A DNA stretch of 64,000 nt from Ascochyta rabiei. Lineage: Eukaryota > Ascomycota > Dothideomycetes > Pleosporales > Didymellaceae. A program made the translations under genes and the position numbers. Shown here piece by piece: positions 1 to 10,008 of the stretch. The notes beneath the pieces are model-generated. The model had not been told where the DNA came from and did not search any database. It worked only from the letters and a program-made list of their open reading frames with translations. Position 1 is the stretch's first letter. Every line of letters starts with the position of its first letter. The stretch lies in NCBI RefSeq assembly GCF_004011695.2, contig NC_082410.1, positions 1,364,001-1,428,000 of the forward strand, written 5' to 3'.

Positions 1-76
1 ACTGACGACATGCATGGAGCTCCTCCCCGCCCTCCTCCCATAAACGTGCCTCGCCTCCCTTCTGTGCACCTCCCTC

Positions 77-1123
77 ATGCAGCGCCTCTCCCAGATCTCC
101 AGGCACCTCCCCCCCGTTTCCATTGCTCAAATACCACGCAAGGCATATCGCACCACCGCGCCCCAAGTCGTCACGATGCCCAAGCTTCTCTACCCCACGT
201 CGCTCGCGCTCGACCCCAAGCTGCTCGAGGGCTACAGCGTCGACCTCGTGCCCTACGACGTCAGGCAGAACATCCCCGAGGACCACACCGACGCCGAGAT
301 CCTCGTCACGTGGACCAACACGGCGGCAAACCTCAAGGACGCCGCCCGGCGCCTGACGAAGCTGAAGTGGATCCAGTCGCTCGCCGCCGGCCCCAACGAC
401 GTCCTCGGCGCTGGCTTCGACCCGGCCAAGATCACAATCACCACGGGCTCGGGCCTGCACGACCACACCGTCGCCGAGCACACGCTGGGCCTGCTGCTGA
501 ATGCCGCCCGCCGCTTCTACGAGATGCGCGACCACCAGACCCAGGGCAAGTGGCCGGGACACCTGGGCGGGCCGCAGCCGGACAGGCCGCAGGGCAACTT
601 CACCACGCTGCAGGACGCCAACGTGGTCGTGTGGGGGTTCGGCAACATTGCAAAGTGCCTGACACCGTGGCTGACCGCCCTCGGCGCAAACGTCAAGGGC
701 GTGGCGCGGTCCAAGGGCGTGCGCAACGGCATCGAGGTCTACGCCGAGGACGACCTCAAACACATCCTGCCCAACACGGACGCCCTCGTCATGATCCTGC
801 CCGGCTCTGACGCCACAAAACACGCCCTCAACGCCGAGCGCCTCAAGTTGCTGCCTAACCACGCCTGGATCGTTAACGTAGGAAGAGGCACGTCGGTGGA
901 CGAGGATGCGCTGGCCAACGCGCTCGAGCAGGGCAGCATCGGTGGTGCCGCGCTCGACGTCTTCGAGACAGAACCCTACCCCGAGGGCGGCCGTCTGTAC
1001 AAGACGCCCAACACCATTGTCAGCCCGCACGCTGCAGGCGGCAGGCCGCAGAACCCAGAGAACCTGATTGCCTGGAACCTGAGGAAGTTCCTCGCCGGGC
1101 AAGAACTGAAGAACGTCATCTGA
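77..1123 (+). CDS. D-isomer-specific 2-hydroxyacid dehydrogenase, probably mitochondrial
   Basis: This 348-residue, intron-free protein belongs to the NAD(P)-dependent D-2-hydroxyacid dehydrogenase family, which interconverts 2-keto acids and D-2-hydroxy acids. The nucleotide-binding glycine loop reads GFGNIA (residues 187-192). The family's catalytic triad is visible as Arg270 (NVGRG), Glu299 (DVFETEP) and His318 (SPHAAG). The first ~33 residues are rich in Arg/Ser/Gln and lack acids, like a mitochondrial presequence; a second Met at residue 34 (position 176), where alignable sequence begins, could give a cytosolic form. The substrate cannot be told from the sequence. It is followed within 105 bp by the convergent end of a P450 remnant. 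The family call is secure; the organelle is inferred. Confidence 0.92.
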   Translation: MQRLSQISRHLPPVSIAQIPRKAYRTTAPQVVTMPKLLYPTSLALDPKLLEGYSVDLVPYDVRQNIPEDHTDAEILVTWTNTAANLKDAARRLTKLKWIQSLAAGPNDVLGAGFDPAKITITTGSGLHDHTVAEHTLGLLLNAARRFYEMRDHQTQGKWPGHLGGPQPDRPQGNFTTLQDANVVVWGFGNIAKCLTPWLTALGANVKGVARSKGVRNGIEVYAEDDLKHILPNTDALVMILPGSDATKHALNAERLKLLPNHAWIVNVGRGTSVDEDALANALEQGSIGGAALDVFETEPYPEGGRLYKTPNTIVSPHAAGGRPQNPENLIAWNLRKFLAGQELKNVI

Positions 1124-1227
1124 GCGCAGGTCAAGTGCAGTACATGATAGTTTCTCCAAAATAAGAACAATGCTCCCTGCGTCCAAGCTCATCATCCTGT
1201 CGTCGTAGATCGTCATCGTCATCGTCA

Positions 1228-1735
1228 TCACCTCTCCACTGCTCTCAACCTGACCATCAGCGCCACCTTTTCCCAAACCAAAAACACCCTCTGATCCAGC
1301 CAATCGCACTGCTTCTCACACAGCTCCAGATCAGACGACCACAGCACTTTTGCGAGAATCATCCGCATCTCATGGTACGACATGCTGCACCTTGTCAGTC
1401 TTCACGTCAGCCAACAGCACAAGTAGATGTACTTCTTCCCCAGACAATCCCGCGGCCCAACAGAGAACGGCTGCACTACGCCTCTCGCATCATTCTTGAA
1501 CCGCTCGTCTCCCATCCAGCACTCAGGTGCGAAAGCGAGCAGATCAGTAAAGTGCTGCGCAGACTTGCACACAGGCCAGTGCGGCGCCGACACCGTCACA
1601 CCACCTGTCACAGGCGGGTACAGACGCAGCGCTTCTTTGATGCAGGCGTGGAAGTAGGGAACCCTGGCGAGTTGCGCGAGCGATATGGCGGAGCTGCAGG
1701 CGAAGGAGCTGCGCAGCCCGGTGGTGAGTTTTTGC
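1228..1735 (-). pseudogene. Cytochrome P450, C-terminal remnant
   Basis: Only the last part of a fungal P450 remains. Reading on the minus strand one sees the helix-K ExxR motif (KEALRLYPPV, near 1645-1610), GDERFKND, and the haem-binding loop FSVGPRDCLGKN with its cysteine ligand. A 48-bp intron (1385-1432, GT-AG, CTGAC branch site) then joins to SYHEMRMILAKVLW and a normal C-terminus stopping at 1228-1230. About 20 residues that normally lie between the PPV segment and the 'HWPVxKSAxxF' segment are missing, apparently by an in-frame deletion. Upstream on the minus strand the frame runs into a CAA/CGA trinucleotide tract, and no I-helix or N-terminal membrane anchor can be found up to the AA9 gene, so roughly three quarters of the gene is gone. 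A long intron hiding more exons is not excluded but I see none. Confidence 0.8.
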
Positions 1736-1750
1736 AGTGTGTGGGTATGT

Positions 1751-1810
1751 CGACAATGACAACAACAACAAAGACAAACGACGACGACAAACGACGACGA
1801 CAAGACAAAC
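1751..1810. repeat. CAA/CGA trinucleotide-rich tract
   Basis: Sixty bases made almost wholly of interspersed ACA and ACG/CGA triplets. It sits exactly where recognisable P450 coding sequence ends, so it may mark the breakpoint of the remnant or have expanded after decay. Confidence 0.7.
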
Positions 1811-2457
1811 CCCATCGACTAGCAACAGAATCTCTCATGTTCGCAGACCTGGAAGTCTCTGGAACTATATCTCCCATCACTCCCATCTCCAACCCTCCAC
1901 GTGAAAGATCGCGAATGCTGAATCAAGAAGCACAGTGGATCTCGGCTGCTCTTGAACGCACCAAAGCGATTCTGCATTGAGAAGGAGGTGGGCCGTGGTG
2001 ATGCTAGTGTATGGCACTCACTCACTAGTGAGTATCTAGCGTTCAGTAAGAGGTGGGCCTTGGTGGTGTGTGGGGTTGAGCGATCCTTGGAAGGAAGAGA
2101 GGGAGAGGAAAGGAGAGAAAGGTATTGTATTGTAGACCGTTATAGGTGGTGTAGGGATGTGCATATATCCGGGAGAATGTTTTCTTGTTGATACAGGTAG
2201 AAGCAGCATGTATCGAGCCGACTCGAATCCAGATAGACGGCTGGCAAGAAAGGGGTCTTTGGAAATACATGCAGTGGCAGACACGAAATTTCCCGCATTG
2301 CATGAACAGTTGGATTCCATATCACTGGCAGCAAGACAAGGCGTTCACGGCACCGACTACGAGCAAGGTAATATTCGAGCACTGAACTGTCTACAGAAGA
2401 AGTGTCCTGCGTCAAAAGACACACTCTCCTACCACAAACTGACTCCACCCCACGCAT
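1811..2457. other. Intergenic, no gene seen
   Basis: Between the P450 remnant and the 3' end of the AA9 gene. Open frames on both strands are short and have no protein-like composition. No further P450 sequence is recognisable here. Confidence 0.5.
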
Positions 2458-3293
2458 CTAACCCGTCCAGACAGCTGGGCCCGGGGGCTTGTAGTTCTGC
2501 GGAATCGGGTAGTAGATGTTGACCAGGACACCGGCGTCTGAAGCCTTGTACGCGCCTGGGAAGGACACGAGAGGCGAGGGGCTTCCGCTGCCGCCGTTCT
2601 GGACCTTGATCTGCGCACACGACAGGTAGAACTACGACGCAGTCAGCAAACAGAACACCACGCACCACCTTGAGGGTTTTTTTTATAAAAAAAAAATGAA
2701 AAAAAAAATGAAAACTTGCCTGGGCACCTCCTGAGCTTCCAGCGCTGTGCAGAGCAATGTGCTCAGCCCGCAGCAAGTACTCGCCGCTCGGCAGGCTCTT
2801 GGGCAGCGTGACGGGGATCTGCGTCTTGCCCATGCTGGCCCACGAAATAGAGCTCGATGTCGTGATGGCTTCTTCCTGGTAGATCTTGAACCACGCATTA
2901 CCGCTGCCGTCCCATGTCTCGGCTGTCTGGCCGCTGGGCACCTTGGCCATGTAGAACTGCATCGGCCCTGGGTGGCTCACGGATGACGCTGCAGTGAAAG
3001 CTACCGTGTCGCCGGCGTTGACTGTGTACGTCTTGGCCGAGGTGCCGGGGGCGAGCTGGTAGCAGCGGATTGCGGTGGAGGAGACGTCGGTCACGGGACC
3101 TAGATGAGTGGTTAGTACGGGGAATGCGGGTGTGAGAGAGGAGGTCAAGGGTACCATTGGACTGGTAGTTAGCAGTCTGACGAACATACTGCCAGTTCCC
3201 CGTTCCCTTTCCACCGACCACAAGCTCAGGGAGCGTGTAGTGCGCCGCCGAAGTGCTGGCCAACGCCAGGAGAGAAAGAACGAGGGACTTCAT
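2458..3293 (-). CDS. AA9 lytic polysaccharide monooxygenase (GH61 family), secreted
   Basis: A secreted copper enzyme of family AA9, which oxidatively cleaves cellulose or related glucans. Exons are 3293-3155, 3099-2720 and 2631-2458 (693 nt, 230 residues). The signal peptide [17 protein letters not shown] ends just before His18, the N-terminal copper-brace histidine of the mature protein (HYTLPELVV). The second copper histidine lies in SHPGPMQFY and the axial tyrosine in GAQFYLSCAQ. The C-terminus ([15 protein letters not shown]) is typical, and there is no CBM1 module. Intron 1 (3100-3154) is GT-AG with a CTAAC branch site. Intron 2 (2632-2719) begins with GCAAGT after CAG, so it is a GC-AG intron, and it contains long A/T runs. 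Gene model is supported by the frame and by family alignment of all three exons. Confidence 0.95.
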
Positions 3294-3804
3294 GGTTGAA
3301 CAAGTATATACTCGCTACCACTGTCTTGAGCAACTTTGAGGCCATTTGCGCGGATACTTAAATACATTTTCCATTGTCCTCCGCCACTCCCCCCTTTCAA
3401 CTCCTAGCATTGTCGTGGTGGGTAGTATGGCTTTCCGCGATGGGGTCCCGTACTACCGGCGGGTAAATGTGTAGATGAAAGGACAAGGATGTGCCGAGCC
3501 TCGAGGATGAAACATTCAATCAATCCGAGCAACACTGCACCTTGTGTTAGATGAAAGAGAGTAACAAAAGAAAAGGGTGATTGGACGACGCGTCTTGGGG
3601 TCGTAACATGTGCCCTACCTAACTGGCTCGAAAGGTTTTGTCTGGCGCCGAGGAGTATTGTTATCACTATGTTGGTTTGTGGCTGCGTGGTGATGTATGC
3701 TGCCGGGCAGCGAGATTAAGATTAAACTATCGAGCCTCATATGCGATTCTGTTTCAATACGTTGCACGTTATTTGTACATATCGGCAGTTAACGATGATA
3801 TCGC
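3294..3804. other. Intergenic: AA9 promoter and 3' flank of the FAD oxidoreductase
   Basis: Contains the AA9 promoter (TATA-like element noted separately) and the downstream flank of the next gene. No further gene is supported. Confidence 0.5.
3357..3364 (-). promoter_or_regulatory. Candidate TATA element of the AA9 gene
   Basis: TATTTAAG on the minus strand, about 64 bp upstream of the AA9 start codon. Position and sequence fit a TATA element, but this is inference from one motif. Confidence 0.3.
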
Positions 3805-5719
3805 TCACGCGATGAGACCTTCCTGTGACGACTTTCCGCCCTCGCCAGTGCCAGGCTTCCCATCCACTCTGTGGCGTGCACCGGCATCGACCGGCCAATC
3901 GTACGCAGGCCCCTCGCCCTCAATTCCGTTTTCTTGTCTCCACTGCTTCCTGTCTGTAGTTCCGACGCCCGGGCCCCTGTACACGCTGCCGTACCAACCG
4001 CTAGCCCAGTCCTTGCCGGGACCTTCTTTTGTCTGCTTGGTTGCGTGTCTCTTGTACCACTTGCCGTATGTGAGCAGGTAGTAGAGACGAAAACTCAGCA
4101 GAGCGAACTTGTCGCGCTCCAGGTCCTCTGGATACTTGGCTCCCAGATCGACGGCGGCGGCGATGCCGGACATGACGGCAACTTCGTGGGCGTTGATGAG
4201 CGTCCAGGCAGCGGCGAAACGGGTGTGCTTGCGGCCTTGCAGCAGCCACATCCATGGGACGACGAAAAGGTAGTGGGTCCATGAGTGGCAAAGCTGATGC
4301 CACCAGTCTTGTCGAATGATTTTGTCCTTGTTGATTTCTTCGCTGCTCCAGAGGTGGCCGTCGCGGTGTTTGTTCAGGTAGATGGTTTGGAAAACGTGCC
4401 TGTCGAAGGGCATCTCCGGTGGAAACTGGCTCTGGTAGTTTGTGCAGTCGAAGCACATCTCCAGCTTCGAGCGGTCCTGGGGGTACATCTTGATGTAGTA
4501 CATGGGCTTGAAAGAGTCCTTGGCGTACTTGAGTCGCTGAGACTGATCAACGCCCGAGAGGCTGGAAACGGCCTTTTTCTCGTCGTAGAAGTTCTCGTAG
4601 TGCTTCTCCATGTAGTCGCTGTCCCAGTGGGTGATTGTAATATCGTCAGAGAATTTTGCAGATCCCAAGACCTTTTTCTCGCGGAATGAGGCTGATGGCT
4701 CGAGGATGCGCTTAGCCGTGTCCGCACTACGATTTGTTAGTACTTGCTGCCTCAAAGACACACGATATACATACAGAACGCAAAGCACAATCTCGTCATA
4801 GTGCTCTGTCTCTTCACGAACGTTCCGGTCGGCGTTGACGGGGTCGTTTGGTACCCAAGCACTGTTAGGATTGTGGCCGTCCGATACTGGTGTGCGCTTG
4901 ACGATCTTGACAATCACACCGTCCTTATCTCTCTTAACCACTTTTGTGACCTCGGTTGAAAGCCTTACGTTGACGCCCTTGGAGATCAAGTCATCCTTCC
5001 ATTTTCCATAAAATTCGGTAAACTTCGGGAATACGACCATGGGGGGCATGTTACTTGCGATGCTCAGCTTGTCCGGAGGGTACCACAAGCCGTACGTTGG
5101 ACTTGTGCAGAGGCGCTCGAGGACGATGAACGGAACGTTTGGTGTTTCATTTCCGGTTCCGAGGAACAGAGCGATCATGGGCATGGCGACGGTATTGGTG
5201 AACTCCTCAGAAAACCTCCAAAGCTTAAACATGTATTTGATGGGTATCAGGGCAAAAATAACTTCGAACCAGCGGGAGAAGGTCATCATGCGCTTGAACC
5301 GCTTGATCTCTCCTTGGTGTCGTGCGAGCAAATCAGTAGGGAAGACATTCGTCCAGAAGATGTCGTCTTTTCCGAAAGACACGTGCAGATTGACAGGGTC
5401 GGCGTGGTGGCCTTGTCGTGCGAACATGGTAAGTGTGTGGTGGAAGATGTAACTTCCACCTTGAACTCCCTGGTTCAACCAGCTGGCTCCGTGGCGTTCC
5501 TTGTCGAGTGGGATTGAAAAGGCCTGTCCTCCGCAATAGTCAACTGCGTCGATGAGGGTCACATCGAATTTATCGGGGTGTTCAGCAAGGTGGTGAGCAC
5601 ATGACATGCCTGACAAGTGTGTTAGACCATCGTCAAGTCGACGACTCAATCTCGCACATACCGGCGGCACCAGCTCCCACAATCAACACTCTCTTCTTCT
5701 CTCCGGCTCTAGCCGCCAT
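3805..5719 (-). CDS. FAD-dependent oxidoreductase with an N-terminal Rossmann fold
   Basis: A 604-residue protein in three exons: 5719-5662, 5609-4775 and 4726-3805. The start is the ATG opening MAARAGEKKRVLIVGAGAAG, the dinucleotide-binding motif GAGAAG at residues 15-20; the last glycine codon is split by intron 1 (5610-5661). An acidic residue at the end of beta-2 (VTLIDAVDYCGGQAF) fits FAD ribose binding. Intron 2 (4727-4774, TACTAAC branch site) is 48 bp and free of in-frame stops, so retention would add 16 residues without breaking the frame. The long C-terminal part with WYGSVYRGPG is typical of fungal proteins named 'flavin-containing amine oxidoreductase', but no substrate can be assigned. 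It lies tandem to and downstream of a Zn2Cys6 regulator (375-bp gap), which could suggest a regulatory link; that is inference only. Confidence 0.85.
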
Positions 5720-6093
5720 ATTTGCGACCGGCAAGATATGATCCGTGTCGGGTGAACTGGATGGCATCAGAATCAGTCACTCGTGAGCAGCTCGTGAGAA
5801 TCGTACATGCACTGTGTTTGTTTTTATAGCAACGACAAAAGAGTTGTCGAATGCCTGCGTCATGAGCGCCTCGATGCGGCAAAGCGGGTCTCCGATCAGA
5901 TCTGAGAAGACTCCCTCCACGATCGAGCTATACCAAATGCGTGCTAAGTGCGGCTACGGCACATCGTGGGATGTCGTCAACAATGCTCGAGCATCACGAA
6001 GTCACAGCGTCATGAGAGTTGGCAGAGGATGTTGTTTACGGTGTGTGAGTTCTTTTCCTTTGACGCTCGTCTTGATGCACGTCGTGATGCACA
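5720..6093. other. Intergenic between Zn2Cys6 gene and FAD oxidoreductase
   Basis: Holds the promoter of the FAD oxidoreductase and the 3' flank of the regulator gene. I see no additional gene or repeat. Confidence 0.5.
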
Positions 6094-8600
6094 TCACGGA
6101 AGCGAAGGCATCTCTTGCCACGTGCGTGCTGTCCAATCATCGACCGCGCTCGCATTTGGCTGCGTACCGTACAGCTCAGGGTATGTCGAAGGGTCTGCAT
6201 GCAGCGGTAGCGTGTCTGGACCCTCGTTCAAGTGTGAAAAATCCAGACCTAAATTTGTGGTTGCGTTTGCGAACCAGTCTTCCTGGATGTCTGAGATTTC
6301 AGTCATGCTTTGCGATACCTCATCAAGTCCCTGGGCTGCTTGGTGTTCAAGACCTGTCACTGTTTGCCCCGAAGATTCGCGATCTATCCCGTATGCTTCA
6401 GCAACGCCTGTTATACTTGCAAACTGCATTGCGATCTTGCCGAGAATCTTGTATGTGGCGGCCAGTTTCATTTCGCGAGTGTGGTTCAGCATGATACGCA
6501 CCATTTCTTTGCGCTCAACATCTTTCGCCGTGTGCCGATGGTTTCTCGGACGAGCGAGGAAGTCGGCGCACACAATCATAACTGAGTGAAAGACGAAGAA
6601 CAGGTCCAGCCATGAGTGACCAAGAATTCCAAGATGAGCGCCCTCCATAATGAGTCGTATACTCTGATGAGCTGACTCTACGCAGTCTTCGCTTAGCGAG
6701 AGCATTCTTGAAACATCTTCTGAATCAGTCAGGGGCTTTCCCTCGAGATAGGCGATGTTCCTCTCCACTTTCTGGATGAGGAAGTCCCGCGAAACAATAC
6801 ATCGCGTATAGAAGTAGTATATGTGCAGCAAAAGAATCCTCGCCTTTTGTTCAGGAGGTAGTGTGGGTAAGTAGTCTAACGACAGACTTGCTGGGATCGT
6901 AGCAAAAAAGCGGCTGCATTCACGCATAAGAGACTCTGCCATAGCCAGCGACGGCGTTCTCTCCTCCGCAGTATTGTAGTCGAAGTATGCTCTTTGCCGT
7001 ATCGTATACGACAAGCGGACGATCTCGAAAGCGTAAGTCATAAACTCGGCAGACATGCTCTTCTGCTCGAGCATGGGTGCATCTGGGATCTTCATCGACA
7101 TTTCTCTGTCATCAATGACTGTCGACCGGCCGAGAATACTGCACAGTATCCGCTCGAAACTGTAGATGGACCACCAGACCTGCCTGCGGGTGTTGCGCTC
7201 AATTGGGTCGAACTCCAGGTTCGTAGCATCTCGGTGCATACCCATGGTGATTGCCTGTCAGCACTTGGTAAGCACAAGCTTGCAGTATCAGGAGTCCAAC
7301 TTACCATGCGGGCAGCCATTCCGATGAGCAGCCACGAGCTGCTTTTCTGGCCAATGGTATGATGATGGACGTTGAGTAATACCAGTGCCTGTACGTTGAG
7401 AATCGACGTTGCCATGAGGAGGCATCGAAAGTAGGTTTTGACGAAGCTGAGGTACTTCAGCCGCAGCTTGTGGGCCTGCTTGGGATCATGGTCCTGAAGT
7501 TGCTGGCATCCAAATGAGAAGACCAGACACAGACAGATAAGCCAGCCCGTGTCCGAGCAATCCTTCAACAACTCGGATCTCCTCGAATACGTCGCTTCCA
7601 ACCGGAACTGGAACATGCTCCTGTGAAAAAGAGGGAGGTAGACGTGGAAATGGTCAAAATACGCCGAGATGAGCGCATCCGCCAGGGACCTGGAAGGCAG
7701 AAGGTCTCCAATGGTGTCTACATTGGGTTCATTTGGATGTTCCCACGAGTCATTCGTTCCTTCCATCTGCGTTCTCGATCGTTTGAGCCCCTTGCGGTGC
7801 TGGGATGGAGAATATCTGCCCTCAGATCCTCCAACCGTATACTCCTCGTCTGACGGATTCGTACTAGTCCGCTGATAAGATGCCTGCGATGCTCTTCTTG
7901 CTAGATTGGAATTGGAAAAGCCGGATGCTCGGACTGTTGGGAAGTCTCCACCAGTGGCCTTGCAGCGTGCCACTAGCCCTCTGATCGTTGTGGCAAGGCG
8001 GAAGCTGCTGGAAGGCCCAAAGTAGTGTGGCACTCCAGATCTTGTTGGGATCAGCTCCTCATTGTTGTGCTTCGCTTGTTGCACCTCAGAGAAGGGGTTG
8101 TGCTGGCTGTCTTTCGTTGAGGATAAGGAAGATGTGGGACCAGCAGACTGTGACGACTTTGCTGTCTGGGGCGAGAGTGTGAGATGCCCTGTGTGCGGTG
8201 TTGGCAAATGCTGTTGTGGTATTTGCGATGGCCGCTGTTGGGTTGGATTGTGGAAGATGTCGGCGGGTCTGAAGTCATCGTTTGCTGGCATGGGAATACT
8301 CCTATCTGCTGCCAGTTTGAACAGTACGCTCACATCTTGAACGTTTTCTTGAGGAAAGAGCCCTTTCACTAGCGATTCAAGAGCTCTGTATCGTAGACTC
8401 AGGGTCTCAACACTCCCATAAACGCGTTGCTTCCGTGGAAGTTTCGACTCGCACACCACCGCATTCGTCCTGCAGTCTGCACATGGCTCGTCTGGGTTGT
8501 CGCGAATACATCGTGCTCTTCGGAGTTTGCATCGGTCGCAGCTGACGAGCGCTCGTTTTCGCGGTGTGGGGTCTGCCTTGTCGCGGCTTCGTTCGGTCAT
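6094..8600 (-). CDS. Zn2Cys6 transcription factor with fungal-specific regulatory domain
   Basis: Two exons, 8600-7305 and 7254-6094, give 818 residues; the single 50-bp intron (GTAAGT...ACAG) lies in the regulatory domain. The binuclear zinc cluster uses Cys21, 24, 31, 40, 43 and 50 (C-x2-C-x6-C-x8-C-x2-C-x6-C), preceded by a basic stretch, and is followed by a predicted coiled linker (SVETLSLRYRALESLVKGLF). The middle homology region is visible across the splice junction (FHVYLPLFHRSMF, then MAITMGMHRD and RRQVWWSIYSFER), as in the PF04082 class. It should be a nuclear, promoter-binding regulator. Its targets are unknown; the adjacent FAD oxidoreductase is an obvious candidate but nothing in the sequence proves it. 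Confidence 0.92.
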
Positions 8601-10008
8601 ATCGTTTGGCGACTCATGGGCGTTTTGGGGAAGGGCTGAATAGTTCCGGGAGTTGTTAGAAAGAGCCTACTTTTCCGCTTCTTACCTTTTGGTTTTGGGC
8701 TGCGGAACATCTACTCCGAATCAACTTGTAAGCGGCAGACTCCACAGCGTCATGGTGCTCAAGTACCTATCGGACTGCACTCCGTGATTTGGGCCAGGGT
8801 AGGTTTGAGTCGCCGTGTGGATCAGTGCCATGTCAGTCGCGGACACGGGAAGGATTTACGAGCAAAATTATATGCATGTGCCAAACGCGAATACGAAGGA
8901 CTCTGTCCGAGGCAATCGAGAGTTCGGGCAGCCATGAGGGTTCGAATTATTGTCGTATGCTTCGCATGGTCAGTGGTGAACAGATGTTCGTACTAAACAA
9001 CACTAAAGCCTTGTCCGTCCGATTCAAGTGGGCTGGGTTTCTCGACCGACAGACTAACACTGGTAGCAGTCCCGACGGCGCAACGCACCGAGAGCTTAAA
9101 CTTTGGACAGCCTCTCGTACATCATGTCAGACTTTCAACTTCGCTTCCAGCCCTGGCCTTGCGTATGCGCACCAAAAACAAGCCACAAGTGGGTTGATCA
9201 GCTCGCAGTGCCCTAATGAAGAGCGGCTACATGGCTAAGGGAGCTGAGAGAATCGGAGGAGGCCCAGGCGCTGCGCCAAAGGGGACTCTGGATGTCACCA
9301 GGATGGAAGAGGGTTCACAAGGGCTGTATCGACACACGCCGACTTTTCTAGCTAGACGCGCGCGTTTATATTTGCCGTGCCTCTGAAAGCTGTTGGAGCC
9401 ATGTCCGTACTGCATGGGTCAGCGTCATAACGCGGCAGTGAGGGTTGGACATGGTATTGGACCACACTGGCAGCACCAAATGTAACTTCAAAAGCGCGCG
9501 CGCGCATAACGGCTAGATTGGCCATGGTTTACAGCTGCTTGTCACTGTAGCGGTTCACTGGGCGATTAGCTTCCTGGGAGCACGTTGCGGTGATGCCCAG
9601 CTCACTGCCAATAGTAAGTTGGGCCGAAAAGAGCCGATCATCATTTGGAGCCTGAAACTCTCCGACGTTTTGCCACTATTTGTTGGAAGTACGAAACGGA
9701 GCATGGATGGACGTTGAGATAGGGTACATTTTTCTTCGGCAACAGTCAGCCGACATAAGCAATCGTCGATGATGATACGATGTTCGGGTTTCTGTCTTCG
9801 AGCGTTTCTCCATCATCCATTCTCACCTCGCAACCCAACACCACATCTAGCGTTCTCCGCTATGAAAGTGTGCACTTTATTGACACCACCGTGATACTGT
9901 TTTGAGGCCTACACTGCTTTCGCTGGATTTTACACTATTGAACATACTTTAAAGCATAACGGCTAAGACTAACGACAAACACCGTCAATGCCGAGGCATA
10001 CACACACC
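8601..10008. other. Intergenic, about 1.4 kb
   Basis: Promoter side of the Zn2Cys6 gene and 3' flank of the long Ser-rich gene. It contains a (GC)6 run at 9494-9505. A plus-strand frame of 149 codons (8789-9238) has no recognisable homology or splice-supported extension. No gene is claimed. Confidence 0.5.

Noticed and set aside
10..810. 266-codon plus-strand frame overlapping the dehydrogenase
   Set aside because: Arg/Pro/His-rich shadow of the GC-rich dehydrogenase gene in another frame; the true frame shows family motifs.
1372..1980. 202-codon plus-strand frame across the P450 remnant
   Set aside because: Antisense to recognisable P450 coding sequence; no family features of its own.
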